Shown here piece by piece: positions 26,432 through 35,326 of a stretch of DNA of 64,000 bases. The stretch's first letter is position 1, and each line of letters opens with the position of its first letter. The DNA lies in NCBI GenBank assembly GCA_028285265.1, contig JANQPX010000069.1, positions 372,001 to 436,000 of the forward strand, written 5' to 3'. The stretch comes from Geminicoccaceae bacterium. GTDB taxonomy: Bacteria; Pseudomonadota; Alphaproteobacteria; Geminicoccales; Geminicoccaceae. The notes under the pieces were generated by a model. That model worked only from the letters and a program-made list of their open reading frames with translations. It searched no databases and was not told where the DNA came from. Both the position numbers and the translations under genes were made by a program.

Positions 26432-27400
26432 TCAGCCCACCGGCGAACGATAGCTTACACCATATTGCGAAAAAATACTCGCCATTTCGCCATTTCGTAC
26501 CATTGCATCGATGATATCGCCGGCTTCCCATCGAAGGTCGCGAGCATTTTCGCGAACGGCAGCTCCGATCGTCCAACTGTCGACAGCCAGCCCGGGGAGC
26601 GGCGTTTGATTCAGATCGAAATCCTCTCGGCGCTCACCAAGAGCGCCTTCAATTTGACTTACCGGTGCCATAAAGGCTGCGATCTCCCCTGTCATCAACG
26701 CTGCCATTCCGTCATCAGGCCTGCGAAATCGCTCAAGGTTTGAGCGCAGCTTGCCGCCCCAGGTCGATGACAAATAGAAGTCCGATAGTGTATCCAACTC
26801 GACGCCGACCTCTTTGCCCTCAAGGTCGAAAAGCGAGAATTCGCTGCCGTTAAATTGCTCAGGGTCACGTACGATGGTCACCCGATCTTCGAAATAGGGC
26901 GAGAATAGGACGGCAAGCTCGTTTCGAACGTCGAGCTCCTTATTGTAGGGAATGTGCAGCATAAGATTGGCGACAGCATCTACCGCTATGGAGCCTTCAC
27001 TGCGTGCGCCAATCCTTGGCCCCCGCCATATGTGATTGCGCAGGTCGGCATCGACGTTCTCATCTGCCTGAACAGCCATCAGCTCTAGACGAAGGCCAAG
27101 TTCGCGGGCGATTCTCTGAGCGATATCAACGTCAATGCCGGCAAGCTTGCCGTCATGAACAAAGGAAAATGGACGAAAGTCTTCGTAAACTGCAATTTTT
27201 ATCCGACCTTTCGCCTGAATCTCCTCGAGGCTTTCTCCTACGGTGTTTTTGGTATCGGGATAAATCGGCTTCCTGGGATTGGCAGTCTGGGCGAACGCGG
27301 TTGGCATGATGCCGAGAGCGGCAAGGCCCGCAAGAACGCTGCGACGACTATTCTTCAGCAACGGTGTCGAGCCACGAACGGATTGCCCAAATGGCCTCAT
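26432..27400 (-). CDS. MxaJ-like quinoprotein-associated binding protein
   Basis: A protein of about 322 residues of the family-3 solute-binding fold, the type found as MxaJ/XoxJ beside PQQ dehydrogenases and thought to activate or chaperone the enzyme in the periplasm. The motifs IKIAVYEDFRPFSFVHDGKL and GIDVDIAQRIARELG are typical. A signal of the form SRRSVLAGLAALG precedes an AFAQ cleavage site. The start is uncertain: ATG 27400 overlaps the cytochrome gene by 53 bases, while a TTG at 27361 would overlap by 14 and begin just before the signal peptide. Confidence 0.85.
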   Translation of the reverse strand: MRPFGQSVRGSTPLLKNSRRSVLAGLAALGIMPTAFAQTANPRKPIYPDTKNTVGESLEEIQAKGRIKIAVYEDFRPFSFVHDGKLAGIDVDIAQRIARELGLRLELMAVQADENVDADLRNHIWRGPRIGARSEGSIAVDAVANLMLHIPYNKELDVRNELAVLFSPYFEDRVTIVRDPEQFNGSEFSLFDLEGKEVGVELDTLSDFYLSSTWGGKLRSNLERFRRPDDGMAALMTGEIAAFMAPVSQIEGALGERREDFDLNQTPLPGLAVDSWTIGAAVRENARDLRWEAGDIIDAMVRNGEMASIFSQYGVSYRSPVG

Positions 27401-27773
27401 CGCTGAAGATATCACCGAACGCCGGCATGTAGGTGACACCATTTCTGATCGCTCCTAGCTTTACTTTCTCGACAAAGTACTCGTCATCATCGCCTGGGAT
27501 CAGATAACGAAGATCAGGCGCGATGCCACCTGAAATTGCACCAAGGCCGTGGCAACGGGCGCAATTTTGGTTATAGGCTTTATCGCCAATCTTAATGGCC
27601 GTTTCATACTCGTCGGTATCGCGATAGGGGTTTTCATAGACGTCTTCGCCATCCAGCAATGTCAGCCCGGAGATATCAATGGGCTGCGGTGCAACGTCGC
27701 CATGGGCAAAAGCAAGTGATGGCATGACAACCATGCCAAGCGCGGCAACAAGTAGCCTAGTACGCAGTGTCAT
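27348..27773 (-). CDS. Cytochrome c of the PQQ dehydrogenase system
   Basis: A 141-residue periplasmic monoheme cytochrome with a signal peptide (cleavage near LAFAHG), heme motif CARCH (Cys71, Cys74, His75) and a likely axial Met in GVTYMPAFGD. It is the first gene of the minus-strand PQQ unit and is the probable electron acceptor of the alcohol dehydrogenase, like PedF/XoxG. The ATG at 27773 is chosen because upstream codons would precede the signal peptide. Confidence 0.9.
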   Translation of the reverse strand: MTLRTRLLVAALGMVVMPSLAFAHGDVAPQPIDISGLTLLDGEDVYENPYRDTDEYETAIKIGDKAYNQNCARCHGLGAISGGIAPDLRYLIPGDDDEYFVEKVKLGAIRNGVTYMPAFGDIFSDEAIWAIRSWLDTVAEE

Positions 27774-28237
27774 GGGGACTCCTACTTTGATTATATCGAA
27801 GCATAGTAGGAGGGTAATCATGCCATGCGAAGGTTCCATTTGGTCGCGTTTTCTGCATGCTCAGTCTTGATCGTCTTTTGAATTCTGTGGCATCACAATC
27901 TGCGCTATGCGAACCCAGAGCGCCGAGTTGTTGAGGTTGTTTTTGATCCGAGCAACTGGAAGCGTAGGTTTAGACGACGCATGATTGCGGAGATTTTTTC
28001 AGAACGTCATGGAGATCGTCAATGCTTATGCGGGAACAACAGCGTGACTATCTAATGACGAAGGCAAGCCGGTAACGTGGTCGATATCGACAGCCTCGAT
28101 GTCGGTCATTTGATCGACGTCGCCGAGTTGAAGGTGATGACATCAAATCCATAGGGAAGCTTTTCTCGGGGCGTTGTTGTCAAGCTCTAGGAACCGTATC
28201 GGTTCTAGTCGCTCTTTGCCTGAGTGTCGCATCTGGC
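27774..28237. other. Divergent intergenic region of the PQQ locus
   Basis: About 460 bases between the cytochrome gene (minus) and the CxxxCW gene (plus); promoters for both directions should lie here but no strong consensus was found. A frame around 27890-28060 encodes a short basic peptide (DPSNWKRRFRRRMIAEIF) without a start site. From about 28145 the frame of the CxxxCW protein is already open and encodes a hydrophobic segment, described in that entry. Confidence 0.4.
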
Positions 28238-28735
28238 ATGGCTTGTGAGATTGAACCGCCCGATGCTTATCGCCTCGATCATTACCGAGCGCCAACGCCT
28301 TGCGCGTTACCTGGGGCAATGACCGTCGATACGTTCCAACTGAGGGAGGTGATGCGTTCGGCAGACCCGCTCCTCATCGATGCAATGCCGCTCCTCCGCA
28401 CCAGCGAAACGGACTTCACGGGTCGTTGGACCGTGAATGAGCCCAGAAAGAATATTCCCGGCAGCATCTGGCTGCCCAATATCGGCCATGGTGTGCTCAG
28501 CGAGGAGATGACGGCTTACTTTCAGGAGCAACTTAAGCTCTTGACCGGTGATGATGTTGATCGGGCGCTCGTGTTCTACTGCTTTGTCGACTGCTGGATG
28601 TCCTGGAACGCCGCCAGGCGAGCGCTGGAATTCGGCTATCAACGCGTTATTTGGTACCCTGACGGTACAGACGGCTGGAAGGAAGAGGGTGGTCCACTTG
28701 CTGCTTCGACGCCGGTTCCGCTGTTTGAGGAGTAA
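28238..28735 (+). CDS. PQQ-catabolism-associated CxxxCW-motif protein (rhodanese-like)
   Basis: At least 165 residues of a rhodanese-fold protein with the hallmark CFVDCW (C-x3-C-W), found with PQQ dehydrogenases; function unknown. The first ATG in frame is at 28238 and has no ribosome binding site. Upstream in the same frame, without stop back to about 28075, lies a good signal peptide (VSVLVALCLSVASGMAC) with a possible lipobox ending at the third codon, but no ATG, GTG or TTG precedes it in frame. An ATG in another frame (28139) is cut off by a stop 5 codons later. Either a rare start codon or a frameshift is involved. Confidence 0.85.
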   Translation: MACEIEPPDAYRLDHYRAPTPCALPGAMTVDTFQLREVMRSADPLLIDAMPLLRTSETDFTGRWTVNEPRKNIPGSIWLPNIGHGVLSEEMTAYFQEQLKLLTGDDVDRALVFYCFVDCWMSWNAARRALEFGYQRVIWYPDGTDGWKEEGGPLAASTPVPLFEE

Positions 28736-28739
28736 TCCG

Positions 28740-29174
28740 ATGCGCAAGCTGGGGCTCGTTCTTCTGGTAATTCCTGGTCTAGCTTTTGCCCAAGCTCGGG
28801 ATGACAACGCGTCATCTCCGGGTGGCTGGATGGATCGTTTTTTCGGCTACGCGGCTTATAAGTCAGGCGCTTACCAACGCGCGATCGATCTCTGGCTGCC
28901 ACTTGCCGAGGCTGGCGACCCAAGGTCACAGGAGTTTATGGGAATTCTCTACGAAGAGGGTCTTGGGGTGCCCCAAGATATTGAAAAGGCTCTCGCCTGG
29001 TATGAACGCGCTGCTGACAGTGGCGATATGGCGGCTCAATACAATCTTGGGCGCATCTATCTTGAGGGAAAATTGGTTGATCGCGATATTGACCGAGGTC
29101 GAGATTTTCTGAAGCGCGCCGCAGATCAGGGCGATAAAGATGCTGAAGCCCTCCTACGGGTGCCAACCCATTGA
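28740..29174 (+). CDS. Secreted Sel1-repeat protein
   Basis: A 144-residue protein with a signal peptide (LGLVLLVIPGLAFAQA) and three Sel1-like helical repeats, for example AGDPRSQEFMGILYEEGLGV, SGDMAAQYNLGRIYLEGK and QGDKDAEALL. Such repeats bind partner proteins. It starts 4 bases after the CxxxCW gene with GGAG upstream, so the two are co-transcribed. Its job in PQQ-linked metabolism is not known; scaffolding in the periplasm is a guess. Confidence 0.85.
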   Translation: MRKLGLVLLVIPGLAFAQARDDNASSPGGWMDRFFGYAAYKSGAYQRAIDLWLPLAEAGDPRSQEFMGILYEEGLGVPQDIEKALAWYERAADSGDMAAQYNLGRIYLEGKLVDRDIDRGRDFLKRAADQGDKDAEALLRVPTH

Positions 29175-30004
29175 CCAGATACCTCGACAACATCCGTCGA
29201 GATATCATCGTTTCTCTATGGGTTGTCTCGATAACCGTCATGCCGTTGGCGACAGCCGTTGCGGAAAATGGTTTCCTTGCAAAGCCGCAGGCCGTACCTG
29301 AAGTTCTCGATCTCATGGAGGTTCGCCCAAGGCCTCGCGCTGTAGTCGACGGAGATCCCGCATGGTTGGGGCGGCTGCTCGCACTCTTCGATGAAGCAGT
29401 TCTGCATGATGAGGCGAAGAGGCCGCGCGGTATTAACAAATGGACGGGACCAATTGACCTCTCAATCAGGGGGGACGCAGCTGACGACGTGGCTGTTTAT
29501 GTCGAAGACATAGCCGCCGAGCTCTCGACATTGATCAACTTGCCGATCGAACTTTATGTCAATCAAAATTGGGCGGGCAATATCGATATTTACATCACCT
29601 ATTGGAAGAATTATTGGCCCTTCTATATACAGTCGACCGAGCCTGGTCGCCAGGTCTTTACCTGTGCTGTCATTCCATGGGTGGATAAAGGGCGGATCAA
29701 ACGCGCGACCATCAAAATCAACGCAGGAGTCATCGATAGCGCGACCGCGCGGGCTTGTGTCCTCGAAGAACTCACGCAAGCACTTGGGCTCTTCGGTGAG
29801 ACGGAACAGGAAACCGAGACTATTTTGCATGATGGCATAGGCTATGAAGGCTTAGGCGAGATCGATCGACTTCTTCTTCGAACATTGTACGATCCAAGGA
29901 TGACGCACGGCCTCTCGAACGATCGCGCGGCGTCACTCGCTTCCGTCATTCTAAGGGAACTTCTGGCTGAGGCGATTGGAAAAGAGCCTTCGAGCCCGGA
30001 TTAG
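29171..30004 (+). CDS. DUF2927 family secreted protein
   Basis: A 277-residue protein that starts with TTG at 29171, overlapping the stop of the Sel1 gene by 4 bases, and has a signal peptide (IIVSLWVVSITVMPLATAVA). The DUF2927 signatures RGINKWTGPIDLSIRG and CVLEELTQALGLFGETE are clear; the latter contains an E-E-x2-Q-x-LGL arrangement reminiscent of metallopeptidase-like folds, though a protease activity is not shown. It completes a three-gene plus-strand operon of the PQQ locus and ends convergent to the NosR-like gene. Confidence 0.85.
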   Translation: MTRYLDNIRRDIIVSLWVVSITVMPLATAVAENGFLAKPQAVPEVLDLMEVRPRPRAVVDGDPAWLGRLLALFDEAVLHDEAKRPRGINKWTGPIDLSIRGDAADDVAVYVEDIAAELSTLINLPIELYVNQNWAGNIDIYITYWKNYWPFYIQSTEPGRQVFTCAVIPWVDKGRIKRATIKINAGVIDSATARACVLEELTQALGLFGETEQETETILHDGIGYEGLGEIDRLLLRTLYDPRMTHGLSNDRAASLASVILRELLAEAIGKEPSSPD

Positions 30005-30105
30005 GGATTGGTTAGGCGGCCATCGCACAACGATGGGACGACGGCAGGAAATCCTGGACTAACGCTCATGCCGTCAGATCGTCCATCAAGACGGAATCAT
30101 CTGTG

Positions 30106-32202
30106 TCAAGCCGCTTCATCCGACGCCCGTGATCGTTGTCGCGCTGCTATGATCAACGGTACGCACGTTTTTTCGTCGTTGTGGATGGTTACACAATCCA
30201 GGCATTGAAAGCACTCCGCATAGTCGACCCGCCCGTCCGGCTCGATTGCCTGATAATGACACTGTACGCGGCAAAGTTGACATGGTGTGCCGCATTCATC
30301 TCGACGCTCGATCCAGGCCAACCTCCGAAGCCGATCAGTGAGGGCGAGAAAGGCGCCGAGCGGACAGACATAACGGCAAAAGCCTTTAAATAGGACAAGG
30401 CCCAACACCAGCCATATCAAGGCATAGGCGACGAACGGCCAGTCTCTAACGAAGCCAAGCGTAATCGCAGTCTTGAAGGGTTCAATTTCGACGATTCGAT
30501 CGGCGAGCTGCGGATTTGTAAGCGTCGCGACGACGAGAAGGATCAGAACTCCGTATTTTCCGTACTTGAGACGGCGATCCAAACGATCGGGTAGGCGCCA
30601 TTGAGGTAGGTTCAAGGCACGTCCGGTCCTGGCTGAAATCTCTTGTAGGGCGCCATAGGGGCAAAGCCAGCCGCAGAAAAAACCTCTGCCGAACACCAGT
30701 AGTGACACCAGAACAAATAACCAGAGTAACAGTGAGAAGGGATCGTAGAGCAGAAAGAGGAAACTTCCACCGTCAACCAAAGCGCCTATGGAAGCGAGAG
30801 GTGTGACGATACTGAGCTGTCCTTGGCCGTACCAGCCGACAAAGCCTGTTATGACGACTAGGCAAGCGAGTCTAAGCCAGAAGAACTGTGGGTGGTTCGA
30901 GAGAGCCCTTTGCCGTCTTAGTAGGAGCCAGAATAGGCCGACAACAATGGTGCCAAGGATGATCAAATCATACCAACGTTCAAGGATTGCCTCCAACCAG
31001 ACGGGACGGCTTGCGATGTCTTGTGGTGCAACAAAGAAATCTTCTGGTGGAGTTATTGCAAGCGTCAGATCGTGGGTGCCGCGTTCCGGCATGAACATGC
31101 CGTGATCTCGGACAGCGCGAACATGGAATTCATGGGGGCTTCCGGGGTCAAAACCCAGACGGGTATCGAGCCGAAGCATGATCACTTGGTCAATGTTTGG
31201 CACCCCAGGCATAAGAACGACGTCGACATCGGCGTCGCGTAGTGCAATCGGGTAGCCCTCTTGACGCACGCCGATACGATCAGGCGCGGTATTCCTTACG
31301 AAATCAGGGTCAAGCAGCTGATGTCGTCCGGTCGCCATCACCAAGATCGGTTCTTCATGCTCGCGCACAGCGCTCTTCATGAGCCGACGTGTTTCATCAT
31401 CGACCAGCGCTGCGGCTACAGTAGGAATGCCGAGATCAGCGACATACAGGTCGAGATAAAGGTCGTCAGGGTTGTCTCTCGCTTCAGGATCGTCGGCAGC
31501 CCAAAGTGTTCCAGCGAAGGCCTGGTCAATTTCTCGATTGCTAACGATAAGGCGACTTATAAGCCCTGCTGCGATGAGTTCGTCGAAGTTCATTTCCACA
31601 TACAGATCTGGGCGAGGTCGTTTTGCTGGCCGCGGCGCTCGCCCCTCCAGACGTTCCCGAGCCACCTTAAGCGCTGCAGCAAGAACAGTTTCATTGACGA
31701 TCCGCACAGACGCCGTCGCTTTGCTGACACCGTCGAGATATACGTGTGCCGAAATGTCGGATTGGGCGTCACCGTAAGGCACGCCAACGGTAATGTTGTC
31801 TGCGATTGAATGGCCACGATATTGGCGGACAAACCCATTCAGGGGAGTGGGACCAAGGCCGGAAACGAAGACTGGCTCATTTTGCGATAGCACCACAGCA
31901 TCGAGAAACTGGCCGTCCAGATCAAGGCTGACGAGAAGATTTACGGGCTGGCCGGAAAAGCCCGGGATCGGCGCTAGTGGTGCCGTCTCGAATGCATAGC
32001 CGACGGGTTCACCACCCGCGTTCAACACATACCAAAGAGCACGGTCATCGATGCGTACTCCGAGCTGATGGGGAGGGACGATGAGAGCGGCGATCTCATG
32101 GTCGGTGAAATCCGTCGAAGCGACGCCACGGAGTGGTATACAGATGAAGATGACCAGTAGTCTAATGGCACTGAACAAACGCGGATGGAAGCTTCCCACC
32201 AT
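30106..32202 (-). CDS. NosR/NirI-like FMN-binding, 4Fe-4S membrane protein
   Basis: A 698-residue protein with a signal sequence, a periplasmic FMN-binding domain (about 80-190) with the flavinylation-like motif DGVSKATAS (Thr163), then about six membrane helices from residue 420. Two CX3CP motifs (FCGWLCPYG and FCRYVCPLG) follow, and a C-terminal double 4Fe-4S ferredoxin part (CGTPCQLCRVQC and CFQCLDC). NosR proteins pass quinol electrons to nitrous oxide reductase, but no nosZ or denitrification gene is here. Its position beside the PQQ genes suggests electron exchange with that pathway or with maturation of its components. Confidence 0.88.
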   Translation of the reverse strand: MVGSFHPRLFSAIRLLVIFICIPLRGVASTDFTDHEIAALIVPPHQLGVRIDDRALWYVLNAGGEPVGYAFETAPLAPIPGFSGQPVNLLVSLDLDGQFLDAVVLSQNEPVFVSGLGPTPLNGFVRQYRGHSIADNITVGVPYGDAQSDISAHVYLDGVSKATASVRIVNETVLAAALKVARERLEGRAPRPAKRPRPDLYVEMNFDELIAAGLISRLIVSNREIDQAFAGTLWAADDPEARDNPDDLYLDLYVADLGIPTVAAALVDDETRRLMKSAVREHEEPILVMATGRHQLLDPDFVRNTAPDRIGVRQEGYPIALRDADVDVVLMPGVPNIDQVIMLRLDTRLGFDPGSPHEFHVRAVRDHGMFMPERGTHDLTLAITPPEDFFVAPQDIASRPVWLEAILERWYDLIILGTIVVGLFWLLLRRQRALSNHPQFFWLRLACLVVITGFVGWYGQGQLSIVTPLASIGALVDGGSFLFLLYDPFSLLLWLFVLVSLLVFGRGFFCGWLCPYGALQEISARTGRALNLPQWRLPDRLDRRLKYGKYGVLILLVVATLTNPQLADRIVEIEPFKTAITLGFVRDWPFVAYALIWLVLGLVLFKGFCRYVCPLGAFLALTDRLRRLAWIERRDECGTPCQLCRVQCHYQAIEPDGRVDYAECFQCLDCVTIHNDEKTCVPLIIAARQRSRASDEAA

Positions 32203-32622
32203 CGAGTATCCACTCGTCGCTTACACGGTACGGCGTTGCGGCCCCTGCTAGTCAATGCAGGATAGAGTGCCGATAGTCACAGTTTATGTTGGAATATTGG
32301 GAATGGCGATATCTGGCCCAAACAGCCGTCTCCACCTGGCACCATAGCCCTGATAACGTTGAGGTCAGACGCTTGAATGGCAGCCATCAAGCGGTCCGAT
32401 TCACGCCGATCTGGAAAAGCCCCAGTCGGGATACAGTCTCGTTGATCGATCTGGAAGACGACGAAAGACACCATGGTTCAGCCAAGCGCATGAACGCACA
32501 AGAGATCGCATGATCACGTGGCGGCGATGGTGCAATCGATCGAACTAGAACCAAGATCCGTCTTTTTTCTTGCTTGGTTAGGAGAATCAGAGAGCGGCTT
32601 TGTCTCGGCAATACCTGTCGCA
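32203..32622. other. Intergenic region upstream of the NosR-like gene
   Basis: About 420 bases between two minus-strand genes. It should contain the promoter of the NosR-like gene and the 3' end of the hydrolase transcript. Short frames here lack ribosome sites and recognisable products. Confidence 0.45.
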
Positions 32623-34062
32623 TTAATGCTTCGACTTCAGGAGGTCTGGGTTGGGATCGACATCGCCGTGGGCAAGGAATCGATATGCGAGCTCCAATTG
32701 AGCTTGGCGCAGCTCGCCAAAATCATGAGACACACCAGGCAACACAACATGATGGCCCTGACTAAGGTCTGGTATCAGTCTCACGGCGTTGTCGGGCGGT
32801 GCTCTCGGATCCAATGCGCCGCTGATCATGAGAAGCGGCATGCTGGCTTTAACTGGGCCACGAAACGGCCTGCCTCCAACTTGCCCGTCAAGCGAGATGC
32901 AGACATCACCGCCGAGAAGATCAACGGCATCGCCGAGCGGGCTCTTTGCTGCCTGTTCGCTGATAGCAGCTCGACGTTCTTCCGATGCTCCTGAAGCGCA
33001 GCTGATAAGCAAGCTTGCAAGATTTGAAGGATAACCTGAGCGTAACTTGGCTGACCATTGGGCAAGCCAAGTTAGGTCACCATCCACAAGCGACTGGTAA
33101 AGGCTGGGCATCTGTTCGAGGAAAGCTGTATGTCGCGCGTAAGTAACCGTCGCCAGGGCAAGATCGTAGCGGCCGATCTTGAGCGTGACGTCTCCTCTTT
33201 CGGATGGAACCCGAACCTCGATTGGAGGTTCGAGATGGGTGAGCGCAGATGCCAGGGTCGCGCCTCCGTGATCAACTCCCGACAGCTGTTCGGATCGGGC
33301 AAGTTGCCGCTCAACCAATGCGGGTAGTTCAAACATATCATCCGGACCGATGACTGCTGATAAAGCCGCACGCTCGACCCGATCACCATATCGCTGAATC
33401 ACGGCCAGCGCATGATGAGCCCCGAAGCTTTCACCAATCAGCTTAATCTTTCCGTAGCCCAAACTGGCTCTGAGCTCATCAATATCATCGGCCATGCTTA
33501 GGACGTTATAGCCGGCGAGATCAGTTCCTTGGCGCAGCCAGTGATCGATGCATTGCCTGATATAGTGATTATGGGTCGAGCCCATAATGTCGGATGACAG
33601 AGGAATGTCGGTCGGACGCGACAATAGTCCAGGGCAGTCGAGCCTAGGCCTTGAACTGCCGATACCACGTTGTTCGACGACAAGCATGTCGCCTTGTCCA
33701 CCGAGATTGAGATAGTTCTTATAAGTTGAGGCGAAGTCCTCTGCAGCCGTAAGGACAGTTTGTCCAGGGCCTCCCGGTAGATAAACGATTGGGGGATGCC
33801 CGCCGCTTTTGGGATTGCGAAAACGGATAAACGCGATTTCGATAAGGCGGCTATCCGCATTCAATCGGTTCTCTTTGACGAAGAGCCGGCCCCGATCACC
33901 TTGGATCAAATAGTCGCCAACCCTGAAGGCCGTCGCCTTAATGATGACCCGCTGATCAATAGCGGACTCGTTGGCTTGAGAGACATTGGATAGTTGCTGG
34001 CAGCTGAGAATGAATGCAAGAAGGAACCATCGAAGCAAAAGAAATGTCCGTATCAAAACCAA
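32623..34062 (-). CDS. Secreted alpha/beta hydrolase (peptidase S33/TAP-like)
   Basis: A 479-residue protein with an N-terminal hydrophobic signal (TFLLLRWFLLAFILSC, possibly a lipoprotein) and an alpha/beta hydrolase fold. The oxyanion segment is YLPGGPGQT, the nucleophile elbow GESFGA, with Asp in SGALDPRAPP and His in PGVSHDFGE. C-terminal TAP-like architecture suggests an exported aminopeptidase or esterase. Start is a TTG at 34062 preceded by GGAGAG. It is transcribed alone; no neighbour suggests the substrate. Confidence 0.82.
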   Translation of the reverse strand: MVLIRTFLLLRWFLLAFILSCQQLSNVSQANESAIDQRVIIKATAFRVGDYLIQGDRGRLFVKENRLNADSRLIEIAFIRFRNPKSGGHPPIVYLPGGPGQTVLTAAEDFASTYKNYLNLGGQGDMLVVEQRGIGSSRPRLDCPGLLSRPTDIPLSSDIMGSTHNHYIRQCIDHWLRQGTDLAGYNVLSMADDIDELRASLGYGKIKLIGESFGAHHALAVIQRYGDRVERAALSAVIGPDDMFELPALVERQLARSEQLSGVDHGGATLASALTHLEPPIEVRVPSERGDVTLKIGRYDLALATVTYARHTAFLEQMPSLYQSLVDGDLTWLAQWSAKLRSGYPSNLASLLISCASGASEERRAAISEQAAKSPLGDAVDLLGGDVCISLDGQVGGRPFRGPVKASMPLLMISGALDPRAPPDNAVRLIPDLSQGHHVVLPGVSHDFGELRQAQLELAYRFLAHGDVDPNPDLLKSKH

Positions 34063-34244
34063 CTCTCCGTCGCGATGGTGGCTCGAGCAACCAAGCCCCT
34101 ATCAGATTGAGACAGATAGACGCCGTGACATTACCTGAGCCTTCGACCGACGCCCAGCATCATTCAGGAGGCTTTGGGAAGAGTGCAGAAATTCTGCAAA
34201 GCCTGTTGTCAAAAGGACTTTTCGGGGATTCAGAGATCTTCATC

Positions 34245-34300
34245 AGGGCGCGCGCCCTTCGCTCTTTTCCTTCAGCGCCCGGCTAAGTGTGGCGCTGAAG
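34245..34300. other. Two palindromes between the LysR and hydrolase genes
   Basis: AGGGCGCGCGCCCT at 34245-34258 is a perfect 14-base palindrome. CTTCAGCGCC (34270-34279) and GGCGCTGAAG (34291-34300) form a 10-base stem with an 11-base loop. Both lie just past the stop of the LysR gene (34323) and before the hydrolase gene, so they probably act as transcript-end structures. Neither has a T-run. Confidence 0.5.
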
Positions 34301-34322
34301 AGCAGATTTACATTGAAGGTCG

Positions 34323-35231
34323 TCAAAATGCCTGGTGAGACGCCAGGTGCGTTCTCAGGAATTCGATCATGCAACGCACCTTGTTCGGAAGGAATCGACG
34401 GCTGGGATACACCAACCAGGCAGCTGTTTCGAATGATGTTGCGGTCACCTGGTATGTGGGAAAGAGATCGATGCATCGACCATTATTGACGTCGTCTTCG
34501 ATTAACCAGTTCGCGAGCAAGGCGGGACCTAGGCCGTTCAGCATGTTGTGCCGAAGCGTTACAGCATTTGACGTGACAATACTCCCCTTAACAGAGACTG
34601 CGCGCGTCTGCCCATCCGCATCGCGAAAGAGCCAACGATCGCGATAGCCGGGAAGTGCAAAGAGGAGGGCGTCATGAGCGCGTAGATCGTCTGGTGTCTT
34701 CAAGGCATGCGCTCGTGCGACATAGTCAGGGCTGGCGCAGACTCGATAGCGAGTGTCAAAAAGCTTGGCGCATACCAAATCGCCTTCAATCATCGAGGCA
34801 AGTCTGATCGCGAGGTCAATTTGTTCCGAAACAAGGTCAATATTTTGGTCTGTAAAAATCAACTCCAATCTGACCTCAGGATACCTGGCGCGGAACGCTG
34901 GAACCAAGGGGGAAAGGCATATCTCGCCGAAGGCAACCGATGCCGTCATCCGAAGGGTCCCTCTCGGCCCTGATTGAATGGCTGTGGCCGTATCTCGCGC
35001 CTCATCAAGTTCATCGATGACTGCTTCGACCCGCGCGAGATAGTGAGCACCCGCTTCGGTCAAAGTCAGCTGCCTCGTGGTTCGCTGAAAGAGACGAAGG
35101 CCTAGCTCTTCCTCGATTGTCGCGATGGCTCGAGAAATTGACGATGGGTCGACATGCATCGATCTAGCGACGGCTGCAAAGCTACCGAGACGAACAACTT
35201 GAAGGGCCAGTTTCAGTGAGTCGAGGTTCAT
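34323..35231 (-). CDS. LysR-family transcriptional regulator
   Basis: A 302-residue regulator with an N-terminal winged helix-turn-helix (MNLDSLKLALQVVRLGSFAA, then PSSISRAIATIEEELGLRLF) and a C-terminal periplasmic-binding-like effector domain. It resembles the CrgA/PA0477-like group that often regulates divergent oxidoreductases. It is divergent from two short-chain dehydrogenase genes, with 95 bases between, and most likely controls them together with itself. Confidence 0.92.
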   Translation of the reverse strand: MNLDSLKLALQVVRLGSFAAVARSMHVDPSSISRAIATIEEELGLRLFQRTTRQLTLTEAGAHYLARVEAVIDELDEARDTATAIQSGPRGTLRMTASVAFGEICLSPLVPAFRARYPEVRLELIFTDQNIDLVSEQIDLAIRLASMIEGDLVCAKLFDTRYRVCASPDYVARAHALKTPDDLRAHDALLFALPGYRDRWLFRDADGQTRAVSVKGSIVTSNAVTLRHNMLNGLGPALLANWLIEDDVNNGRCIDLFPTYQVTATSFETAAWLVYPSRRFLPNKVRCMIEFLRTHLASHQAF

Positions 35232-35246
35232 TCGTGCGCAACTCGC

Positions 35247-35271
35247 ATAAGTGTGATGCTCCAGATCTTAT
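35247..35271. promoter_or_regulatory. Possible LysR operator in the divergent gap
   Basis: The inverted repeat ATAAG-N15-CTTAT lies in the middle of the 95-base divergent region. It resembles a LysR-type box (interrupted dyad, AT-rich ends) but the arms are short. The role is inferred from position. Confidence 0.3.
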
Positions 35272-35326
35272 TTATTGAAAGTTCGTCATGAAACAATCTC
35301 ACGATGTCGATGAAAGGAGATCCATC

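Noticed and set aside
30106..32202. Denitrification gene nosR
   Set aside because: Architecture is NosR-like, but no nosZ, nosDFYL or other nitrogen-oxide genes are nearby, so the symbol was not assigned.
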